Assembly (NCBI GenBank): GCA_910587275.1
Contig: CAJUMD010000102.1
Coordinates: 1-12,171, forward strand
Source: an uncultured Kineothrix sp.
GTDB taxonomy: Bacteria; Bacillota; Clostridia; Lachnospirales; Lachnospiraceae
Reading direction: 5' to 3'
DNA: 12,171 nt
Positions within the stretch are counted from its first letter, which is position 1. Each line of letters begins with the position of its first letter. Position numbers and translations under genes: made by a program. Of the stretch, positions 1 through 4,880 are shown one piece after another. Below the pieces are notes generated by a model. It was given only the letters and a program-made list of their open reading frames with translations. It made no database searches and was not told where the DNA came from.

Positions 1-716
1 GATTCAAAAAAACGGAGGGGGAAACGGAAGAAATAAGGGTTATCCTGGCGGATAAGTTAAAGCGCTGCGGTTATGAAACGGTATCGGGGGAAGTGTTTGC
101 GAAGATGTCGGATACGCAGTCCCCCCAGGGCATCCTTTGCGTGGTCAGACAGCCGGCATATACGTTGGAGGAAATGATGGAAAACGGGTCCGAACCTCTT
201 TTCCTGGTGCTGGAGAACCTGCAGGACCCCGGAAATCTTGGGACGGTGATGCGGACCGGGGAAGGGGCGGGAGTGAGCGGGATTCTGATGAGCCGGGATA
301 CGGTGGATCTTTATAATCCCAAGACGGTACGGGCAACCATGGGTTCCATTTACCGTGTGCCGTTTCTGTATGCGGAAGATATTCGTGCAGTGGTACGCCA
401 ATTAAAGGAAATGGGGGTGGGGATTTACGCGGCGCATTTGAAGGGGGAGACATGTTATGACGAGTGCGATTACCGTGCGCCTGCCGCTTTTTTAATCGGG
501 AACGAAGGAAACGGGCTGACGGAGGAGACGGCAGGGCTGGCGGATACCTATATCCGTATTCCGATGGGGGGCCGTTTAGAGTCCCTGAATGCGGCGGTGG
601 CATCGGCACTGCTGCTTTATGCGGCGGAAGGGCAGCGGAGACGGGGAGGAAGGCAGTTTTCAAACGGAAGTGGAAGAAACAACGGAGTATGGAGTGGAAC
701 GGGGAATGTGAAATAA
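1..716 (+). CDS. SpoU/TrmH-family RNA 2'-O-methyltransferase, 5' end cut off by window
   Basis: This is the C-terminal 237 codons of a SPOUT-class methyltransferase, which methylates a ribose 2'-OH in rRNA or tRNA using S-adenosylmethionine. The frame is open from base 3 with no stop, so the gene begins before the window; the GTG at 93 is only an internal codon. The residues just before it and the 'SDTQSPQGIL' stretch match the end of the family's N-terminal RNA-binding domain. The three SPOUT motifs are present in order: motif 1 'ENLQDPGNLGTVMRT' with its Asn and Arg, motif 2 'LIGNEGNGL', and motif 3 'IPMGGRLESLNAAVA', which form the knotted cofactor site. Homologues usually stop soon after motif 3; here about 29 further residues follow, rich in Gly, Arg, Ser and Asn. 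proC starts 40 bases downstream, so the two may be cotranscribed. Which RNA position is modified cannot be told from sequence. Confidence 0.93.
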   Translation, partial: FKKTEGETEEIRVILADKLKRCGYETVSGEVFAKMSDTQSPQGILCVVRQPAYTLEEMMENGSEPLFLVLENLQDPGNLGTVMRTGEGAGVSGILMSRDTVDLYNPKTVRATMGSIYRVPFLYAEDIRAVVRQLKEMGVGIYAAHLKGETCYDECDYRAPAAFLIGNEGNGLTEETAGLADTYIRIPMGGRLESLNAAVASALLLYAAEGQRRRGGRQFSNGSGRNNGVWSGTGNVK

Positions 717-756
717 GGAATCGGAAAAAGGAATGAGGAAAGGACGGGAAGAAAAT

Positions 757-1551
757 ATGAAGATAGGTTTTATCGGACTTGGGAATATGGCGAAGGCAAT
801 GATTGGAGGAATGCTGAAACAGGGAATTGTGACGGCGGGGGAAATCATCGGTTCAGCGAAGACGGAGGCTACGCGTAAACGGATGGAGGAAGAATACGGA
901 ATCGTGACGGTGGCGGATAACCGGCAGGTGGCTGAGGAAGCGGAGGTGCTTGTGCTTGCCGTGAAACCCGTTTTTCTGGCGGAAGTCATCGGGGAAATCA
1001 AGGATGCAGCGGACGGAAACCGACTGGTAATCAGCATTGCGGCAGGAAAAACGATGAAATGGATGGAAACGGAGTTCGGCAGGCCGGTAAAACTGGTACG
1101 ATGTATGCCAAACACCCCGGCGCTTGTGGGGGAAGGATGTACGGCGGTGTGCGGGAACGGACTGGCTGCAGACAGGGATGTGGAATTCTGCATGAAGATG
1201 GTGGGGAGTTTCGGGAAGGCATATGCCATCCCGGAACGTCTGATGGATGCCGCGGGCGCGGTGGGAGGCAGCTCTCCTGCATTTGTTTTTATGTTTATCG
1301 AAGCCATGGCAGACGGTGCGGTGCAGGCGGGGATGCCGAGGAAGCAGGCGTATGGGTTTGCCGCGCAGGCGGTGCTTGGAAGTGCGAAAATGGTTTTGGA
1401 GACGGGACTGCATCCGGGGGAACTGAAGGACATGGTCTGCTCGCCGGGCGGAACAACCATCGAGGGTGTGAAAGCCCTGGAGCGGAACGGGATGCGTGCA
1501 GCGGTGATGGAAGCGCTGGAAGCGTGTGTGGAGAAGTCGCGCCTGTTATAA
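757..1551 (+). CDS. proC: Pyrroline-5-carboxylate reductase
   Basis: ProC catalyses the last step of proline synthesis, the NAD(P)H-dependent reduction of 1-pyrroline-5-carboxylate to L-proline in the cytoplasm. The protein is 264 residues, normal for the family. The N-terminal Rossmann dinucleotide site reads 'GFIGLGNMA' (residues 4-12). 'RCMPNTPA' (115-122) and 'GGSSPAF' (170-176) are conserved core elements, and the C-terminal dimerisation domain carries the family signature around 'SPGGTTIEG' (229-237). An in-frame ATG at 733 exists, but its purine-rich site directly abuts it, whereas the ATG at 757 has AGGA at 741-744 with 12 bases of spacing and begins 'MKIGFIGLG' as homologues do. I therefore chose 757. 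No promoter is visible in the 40 bases after the methyltransferase gene, so it is probably read from upstream. Confidence 0.96.
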   Translation: MKIGFIGLGNMAKAMIGGMLKQGIVTAGEIIGSAKTEATRKRMEEEYGIVTVADNRQVAEEAEVLVLAVKPVFLAEVIGEIKDAADGNRLVISIAAGKTMKWMETEFGRPVKLVRCMPNTPALVGEGCTAVCGNGLAADRDVEFCMKMVGSFGKAYAIPERLMDAAGAVGGSSPAFVFMFIEAMADGAVQAGMPRKQAYGFAAQAVLGSAKMVLETGLHPGELKDMVCSPGGTTIEGVKALERNGMRAAVMEALEACVEKSRLL

Positions 1552-1590
1552 ACGACAGAAATAAGTCCGCCGGATAGGGAGTGGCAGTTA

Positions 1591-1603
1591 TGTAATAATT
1601 ACT
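1591..1603. promoter_or_regulatory. Dyad copy 1, upstream of the hydrolase promoter
   Basis: TGTAATAATTACT is an imperfect 5-3-5 inverted repeat (TGTAA / TTACT). It lies about 36 bases upstream of the -35 box at 1639. A close relative, TGTAACAATTACA, lies at 1693-1705 just after the expected transcription start, differing at 2 of 13 positions. The paired placement suggests operator half-sites for one dimeric regulator, but in AT-rich DNA such matches can arise by chance. Confidence 0.35.
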
Positions 1604-1612
1604 AAAAATGGT

Positions 1613-1645
1613 ATAAACTTGGACAACTTGGCATAAACTTGACAA
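1613..1645 (+). repeat. Direct repeat overlapping the -35 box
   Basis: ATAAACTTGGACAA (1613-1626) recurs as ATAAACTTGACAA (1633-1645), with one G removed. The offset is 20 bases, close to two helical turns. The second copy contains the -35 hexamer TTGACA. It may be a tandem binding site for a regulator on one face of the helix, or a short duplication of the promoter element. Confidence 0.5.
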
Positions 1646-1667
1646 TAGCTGTTTCATTTGATATTAT
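1639..1667 (+). promoter_or_regulatory. Sigma-A-type promoter of the SH3/hydrolase gene
   Basis: A perfect -35 hexamer TTGACA (1639-1644) is followed after 17 bases by TATTAT (1662-1667), five of six matches to the -10 consensus. Transcription would begin near 1674, giving a leader of about 110 nt before the ATG at 1785. It sits in a markedly AT-rich stretch, in contrast to the GC-rich genes on both sides. Confidence 0.75.
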
Positions 1668-1692
1668 GTCTGTGTAATAAAATTAACAATTT

Positions 1693-1705
1693 TGTAACAA
1701 TTACA
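1693..1705. promoter_or_regulatory. Dyad copy 2, just downstream of the expected start site
   Basis: TGTAACAATTACA is a perfect 5-3-5 inverted repeat (TGTAA / TTACA), centred about 25 bases after the expected transcription start and 102 bases from its near-copy at 1591-1603. A position inside the early transcript would suit a repressor roadblock. Bases 1684-1702 also contain TAACAATT twice, 11 bases apart. Confidence 0.35.
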
Positions 1706-1724
1706 TAATATAACAGAAAAGCAA

Positions 1725-1765
1725 ATACCCCCCCCCGCAGGCGCATAAGCGCAGGCACAGGGTAT
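1725..1765 (+). promoter_or_regulatory. 5'-UTR stem with a 9-C tract ahead of the hydrolase start
   Basis: ATACCC (1725-1730) can pair with GGGTAT (1760-1765), enclosing an inner hairpin GCGC-ATAA-GCGC (1741-1752). The 5' arm runs into an uninterrupted run of nine C residues (1728-1736). The ribosome binding site GGAGG follows at 1772-1776. It does not match any riboswitch class I know, and there is no U-run, so it is not a transcription terminator. Confidence 0.4.
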
Positions 1766-1771
1766 CAACTT

Positions 1772-1776
1772 GGAGG
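1772..1776 (+). promoter_or_regulatory. Ribosome binding site that fixes the hydrolase start
   Basis: GGAGG lies 8 bases before the ATG at 1785. A longer reading from a TTG at 1770 would overlap this site, so 1785 is the real start. Confidence 0.85.
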
Positions 1777-1784
1777 GAAAGGAT

Positions 1785-2987
1785 ATGTCAGGAAACAGAA
1801 GTTTGTTTCATAAGCTGTCTTGTCTTGTTTTGGGACTGGTACTGGTGATAGCTGTGAGTATGACGGCTGTGGCCAATGATAAAACGTCAAGCAGCAGGGA
1901 ATGTCTCGATACACTGAACGTGGGTGTGACCGTGACGGGCGGCAAAAGTGCGGAAGGCAGCGGCAGCGCCGCCAGCAGCAAAGAGTATTTGGATACGCTC
2001 AATGTTGGCGTGACGACGACCCTTGCGCCGGATGCGCAGGGCGGGGAATACGCGTGGGGCATGACGGGGGCAGGTCCCCTCGGCAAAGGAAACGCGGGTG
2101 TGGATAAAAAATCCTCGGAAAAAAAGGAATCGGACCTTGTAATGGCGGACGTGCAGGATGCACTGAATGTGCGTGCGGAAGCAAGTGAGGAATCGGAGAA
2201 GGTGGGGCTGCTTTATAAGGACTGCGGCGGCAGGATTTTGGAGCGGAAGGACGGATGGACGAAAATTAAATCCGGTGATTTGATTGGCTGGGCAAAGGAT
2301 GACTATCTTTTGTTTGACGAAGAAGCGGAGAATCTTGCGGAAGAAGTAGGCAATATGATCGTAACGATTGAGACGGATGCCCTGCGGGTGCGTAAGGAGC
2401 CGAACACGGAGTCCGGTATCTTTGCATATATTGCGCAGGACGATGAGCTGGATGTGGTGGAAGTCGTAAACGATGAATGGATTAGTGTGGATTATGAGGA
2501 TGAAATCGGTTATGTTTCCGCGGAATATGTGGATATGGATTTCCACATTGATGCGGGGGAGACGATGGAAGCCATTTTGGCGCGGGAAAAAGCAGAGGCA
2601 GAAGCCAGGGCGAAGGCGAAACTGACGGTGAACCAGGGAGCGGTTGTTGCCGGGGCGGACGAAACGAGGCTTTTGGCGGCACTGATTTACTGTGAAGCCG
2701 GAAACCAGGGCTACGAAGGACAGCTTGCGGTAGGCGCGGCGGTCATGAACCGTGTCAGGAGCGGGGCTTACCCGAACTCCATTTCCGGTGTCATTTATGC
2801 TTCCGGGCAGTTTACGCCTGCGTATAACGGCAGACTTGCAAGGGCTTATGGCGGCAATGTTCCGGACAGTTGTTTTACGGCGGCACAGGAAGCGTTAAAC
2901 GGTGCCACCAACATCGGCGGTGCGACCCATTTCAGGCGTGCGGGGGGACATGAGGGACTTGTAATCGGAGACCATGTTTTCTGGTAG
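1785..2987 (+). CDS. Secreted cell-wall hydrolase with two SH3b domains and a CwlJ/SleB-type domain
   Basis: The 400-residue protein starts with a signal peptide: short basic N-terminus, hydrophobic core at about residues 12-28, and a likely cut after 'TAVA' (residue 30). A low-complexity Ser/Gly-rich stretch follows, containing the peptide LDTLNVGVT twice (41-49 and 69-77). Two bacterial SH3 domains come next (about 119-178 and 191-252), each with the typical 'ALNVR' or 'ALRVR' strand; these usually bind peptidoglycan. A charged Ala/Glu-rich linker (258-282) leads to a C-terminal Hydrolase_2 domain (about 294-400) with 'IYCEAGNQGYEGQLAVGAVMNR'-like spacing; Glu304 is the likely catalytic acid. 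CwlJ/SleB relatives are spore cortex-lytic enzymes in Bacillus, but SH3-bearing versions also occur as general muramidase- or amidase-type wall enzymes in Clostridia. A sporulation role is therefore possible, not shown. It has its own promoter and a strong 3' hairpin, so it is probably a single-gene transcript. Confidence 0.88.
   Translation: MSGNRSLFHKLSCLVLGLVLVIAVSMTAVANDKTSSSRECLDTLNVGVTVTGGKSAEGSGSAASSKEYLDTLNVGVTTTLAPDAQGGEYAWGMTGAGPLGKGNAGVDKKSSEKKESDLVMADVQDALNVRAEASEESEKVGLLYKDCGGRILERKDGWTKIKSGDLIGWAKDDYLLFDEEAENLAEEVGNMIVTIETDALRVRKEPNTESGIFAYIAQDDELDVVEVVNDEWISVDYEDEIGYVSAEYVDMDFHIDAGETMEAILAREKAEAEARAKAKLTVNQGAVVAGADETRLLAALIYCEAGNQGYEGQLAVGAAVMNRVRSGAYPNSISGVIYASGQFTPAYNGRLARAYGGNVPDSCFTAAQEALNGATNIGGATHFRRAGGHEGLVIGDHVFW
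1905..2018 (+). repeat. Duplicated peptide segment after the signal peptide
   Basis: Residues 41-50 and 69-78 of the hydrolase are LDTLNVGVT followed by V or T, 28 residues apart, each preceded by a Ser-rich SSSRE/SSKE segment. The two DNA copies use different codons (for example CTCGATACACTG versus TTGGATACGCTC), so this is an old or selected duplication rather than a recent tandem copy. Confidence 0.7.
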
Positions 2988-2993
2988 GCGGAC

Positions 2994-3111
2994 GCAAAAG
3001 ACAGGAGCGGAATCCTCTGTCCGGTTTATCCCGGCGCCCCTTGTTTTCCCGGCAGGGGAAGCAAGGGGCGGCAGGGTCAAACCGGGCAGGGGTTTTGCTC
3101 CTGTTTTTTGC
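2994..3111 (+). terminator. Very long imperfect hairpin with terminal U-run
   Basis: The sequence folds back on itself almost end to end, starting 6 bases after the hydrolase stop codon. Paired blocks are 2994-3008 with 3097-3111 (15 pairs, one G-U), 3014-3027 with 3079-3092 (14 pairs, two G-U), 3030-3032 with 3074-3076 (3 pairs) and 3035-3050 with 3055-3070 (16 pairs, two G-U), closing on a GGCA tetraloop. That is about 48 pairs in 118 bases. The descending arm includes a T-run at 3104-3109, so it should terminate transcription of the hydrolase gene. It is far longer than a usual intrinsic terminator and might be a decayed miniature inverted-repeat element. Confidence 0.8.
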
Positions 3112-3145
3112 TGTACGGGACATTTTGGATAATGTGAGGAATATA

Positions 3146-3174
3146 TTGAACAAACGCATAAAATGTAGTAAGAT
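3146..3174 (+). promoter_or_regulatory. Sigma-A-type promoter of the nfeD/SPFH pair
   Basis: TTGAAC (3146-3151), four to five matches to the -35 consensus, is separated by 17 bases from TAAGAT (3169-3174). Transcription would begin near 3181, about 35 bases before the NfeD start. The upstream long hairpin isolates this promoter from the hydrolase gene. Confidence 0.6.
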
Positions 3175-3215
3175 AAAGTGAACACAAAAGACTGGGCACG
3201 GAAGGGGGCTTGGGA

Positions 3216-3659
3216 ATGGATGAAATGATTTTGTGGCTCGTCGCTTTAGTGGTATTGATTGTGGCGGAGATTGTGAGCATGGGGCTTACGACCATATGGT
3301 TTGCCGGAGGGGCGTTGGTAGCGGTAATAGCCGCGGGATTCGGGGCTCCGTTTGCAGTACAGGTGGTACTGTTTTTGGCGGTATCGCTCGTGTTGCTTTA
3401 CTTTACCAGACCGGTGGCGGTGAAATATTTTAACAAGGACAGAATCCGGACGAATGCGGAAAGCCTTGTGGGCAGACAGGCAATCGTTATCAGCGAAATT
3501 GACAATCTGCAGGGAATCGGTCAGGTGACGGTAGGCGGTATGGAGTGGACGGCACGTTCCGCGGACAGCGGTATGCAGCTTGCGGTGGGCAGCGTGGTGG
3601 ACATTGTTGCCATTAACGGAGTGAAACTCATTGTAAAGGAAAGAAAAGAGGAGAAATAA
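3216..3659 (+). CDS. NfeD-like membrane protein with OB-fold domain
   Basis: This 147-residue protein has three closely packed hydrophobic segments (about residues 5-23, 25-43 and 46-65), then a soluble C-terminal OB-fold-like domain (about 83-142) beginning 'ESLVGRQAIV' and including 'GQVTVGGMEWTARS'. That is the short NfeD architecture, without the N-terminal serine-protease part of long NfeD proteins. NfeD proteins are encoded beside SPFH proteins in many bacteria and are thought to act with them in membrane microdomains; the SPFH gene here starts one base after this stop codon, which fits. I chose the ATG at 3216 because AAGGGGG (3202-3208) sits 7 bases upstream; a TTG at 3210 and an ATG at 3225 are less likely. 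Confidence 0.9.
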   Translation: MDEMILWLVALVVLIVAEIVSMGLTTIWFAGGALVAVIAAGFGAPFAVQVVLFLAVSLVLLYFTRPVAVKYFNKDRIRTNAESLVGRQAIVISEIDNLQGIGQVTVGGMEWTARSADSGMQLAVGSVVDIVAINGVKLIVKERKEEK

Positions 3660-3660
3660 T

Positions 3661-4590
3661 ATGGGATGGGCGATATTGGTAATTTGTATACTTATAATCC
3701 TGGTTTTGGCTTCCTGCATTAAGGTTGTACCGCAGGCACATGCTTATGTGGTGGAACGTTTGGGCGCGTATCAGGGCACGTGGTCGGTAGGGCTTCACAT
3801 CAAGATGCCCCTTTTGGATAAGGTGGCGAAAAAGGTGAACCTGAAAGAGCAGGTGGTAGATTTCGCCCCCCAGCCGGTGATTACGAAGGATAACGTTACG
3901 ATGCGTATTGATACGGTGGTGTTTTTCCAGATTACGGACCCGAAGCTGTTTGCATACGGGGTGGAAAACCCGATTATGGCAATTGAGAACCTGACGGCGA
4001 CTACCTTAAGGAACATCATCGGTGAAATGGAGCTGGACCAGACGCTGACTTCAAGGGAAGTCATCAATACGAAAATGAGGGCGTCTTTGGACATTGCCAC
4101 GGATCCCTGGGGAATCAAAGTGAACCGCGTGGAGCTTAAGAACATTATTCCCCCGGCGGCGATTCAGGATGCCATGGAGAAGCAGATGAAAGCGGAGCGC
4201 GAAAGACGTGAAGCCATCCTGCGTGCGGAAGGTGAGAAGAAATCCACGGTGCTTGTGGCGGAAGGTAAGAAGGAATCGGCGATTTTGGAAGCGGAGGCAG
4301 AGAAACGCTCCGCCATCCTGCGCGCGGAAGCAGAGAAAGAAAAGATGATCCGTGAGGCGGAAGGTGAGGCGGAAGCCATCCTTAAGGTGCAGCAGGCGAC
4401 GGCAGACGGTATCCGTATGATCCGCGAAGCGGGGGCAGACCAGGCGGTGCTTACCCTTAAGAGCCTGGAGGCGTTTGAGAAAGCGGCAGACGGCAAGGCT
4501 ACGAAGATTATTATTCCTTCCGAGATACAGGGAGTGGCAGGTCTGGCGGCATCGCTAAAGGAAATTGTGACGAAAGATGCCGCATGTTAG
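3661..4590 (+). CDS. SPFH/stomatin-like (slipin/QmcA-type) membrane protein
   Basis: The 309-residue protein has one N-terminal membrane segment (about residues 3-20) followed by an SPFH domain (about 22-180), with typical text such as 'VVPQAHAYVVERLGAY', 'RIDTVVFFQITDP' and 'WGIKVNRVELKNI'. Next is a long charged helix with five 11-residue repeats (185-239), then a conserved tail with 'SLEAFEKAADGKATKIIIPSEI'. SPFH proteins oligomerise into membrane scaffolds and often control proteases or lipid domains. Pairing with the NfeD gene, one base away, is the standard arrangement, and GAGGAG near 3649-3654 is the ribosome binding site. The last residues, KDAAC, run straight into the structured spacer at 4591. 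Distinguishing it from flotillin or HflK/C rests on length and domain order. Confidence 0.93.
   Translation: MGWAILVICILIILVLASCIKVVPQAHAYVVERLGAYQGTWSVGLHIKMPLLDKVAKKVNLKEQVVDFAPQPVITKDNVTMRIDTVVFFQITDPKLFAYGVENPIMAIENLTATTLRNIIGEMELDQTLTSREVINTKMRASLDIATDPWGIKVNRVELKNIIPPAAIQDAMEKQMKAERERREAILRAEGEKKSTVLVAEGKKESAILEAEAEKRSAILRAEAEKEKMIREAEGEAEAILKVQQATADGIRMIREAGADQAVLTLKSLEAFEKAADGKATKIIIPSEIQGVAGLAASLKEIVTKDAAC
4213..4377 (+). repeat. Five 11-residue repeats encoding the SPFH coiled-coil helix
   Basis: Residues 185-239 of the SPFH protein fall into five consecutive hendecads: AILRAEGEKKS, TVLVAEGKKES, AILEAEAEKRS, AILRAEAEKEK and MIREAEGEAEA. The period matches a right-handed or hendecad coiled coil, as expected for SPFH oligomer walls. 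The DNA shows the same periodicity with scattered codon differences. Confidence 0.8.
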
Positions 4591-4593
4591 GGT

Positions 4594-4734
4594 ATGTTTG
4601 GAAAGTCAACATCCACGCTGCGGGCAGCGGGGTATGAAACTTCCGGCGCTGTAAGCAGCGGGGGACGGATTCTCGCGGCAGCCGCCAAATATCCGCACAA
4701 GTGCGGCTGCTTGGCCCGTTGCTGGCGGGAATAG
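4594..4734 (+). CDS. Doubtful 46-codon ORF inside the structured spacer
   Basis: An ATG 3 bases after the SPFH stop opens 46 codons ending at TAG 4732-4734. The product starts MFGKSTSTLRAAG and ends with a Cys-rich stretch, KCGCLARCWRE. The only purine-rich site, AGGG at 4589-4592, is too close to the ATG to work well. The codons coincide with hairpin arms, so the open frame may be a by-product of a repeat. I list it because it fills the first half of the spacer, not because translation is supported. Confidence 0.18.
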   Translation: MFGKSTSTLRAAGYETSGAVSSGGRILAAAAKYPHKCGCLARCWRE

Positions 4735-4738
4735 AAAA

Positions 4739-4795
4739 GATGATGGATTCCGGCAGGTGGAAATATTTTCCGCTGCCGGATTTTCCCGTATCATC
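4739..4795 (+). terminator. Terminator-like stem upstream of argF
   Basis: Core stem TCCGGCAG/CTGCCGGA (4749-4756 with 4773-4780) continues inward as GGAAA/TTTCC (4759-4763 with 4767-4771) and is followed by TTTT (4781-4784). An outer extension pairs GATGAT (4739-4744) with ATCATC (4790-4795). It could end the NfeD/SPFH transcript or attenuate read-through into argF. The T-run is short, so termination may be weak. Confidence 0.4.
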
Positions 4796-4880
4796 CGGGC
4801 AGATGCGGAATATTGGAATGGCGGTATATTGTGGCAGGAATACCGGATTAAAAGGAAAGAGGGACAGGAGGAGAAGAAGT

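Larger units (their letters stand above)
4591..4880 (+). other. GC-rich spacer with several hairpins between the SPFH gene and argF
   Basis: This 290-base spacer is unusually structured. Hairpins are CGCTGC/GCAGCG (4616-4629), CGCTG/CAGCG with a TAAG loop (4647-4660), GCAGCCGC/GCGGCTGC (4678-4710) enclosing CCGCA/TGCGG (4693-4706), CCCG/CGGG (4715-4729), and the large stem at 4739-4795. I see no good sigma-A promoter, no clear ARG box and no T-box motif. The final 80 bases are plainer and end in AGGAGG (4866-4871) before argF. It may be an interspersed repeat, a structured leader or a processed RNA; sequence alone does not decide. Confidence 0.5.

Noticed and set aside
660..1460. Long minus-strand open frame opposite proC
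   Set aside because: It lies wholly antisense to proC, whose motifs are complete. The product is low-complexity in Ser, Pro and Ala, typical of a frame opposite GC-rich coding sequence.
1679..1705. BirA operator (TTGTTAAC type) in the hydrolase leader
   Set aside because: Partial half-site-like words occur, but both are in the same orientation and mismatched, and the gene has no link to biotin.
1668..1784. Riboswitch (c-di-GMP or c-di-AMP type) ahead of the wall hydrolase
   Set aside because: Such genes can carry these switches, but the leader is short and lacks the conserved core sequences of GEMM-I and ydaO. Only a simple stem with a C-run is visible.
4701..4880. N-terminal extension of ornithine carbamoyltransferase
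   Set aside because: The frame is open, but the extension has no family match and starts within hairpin arms. The ATG at 4881 has a strong ribosome binding site and gives the normal length.
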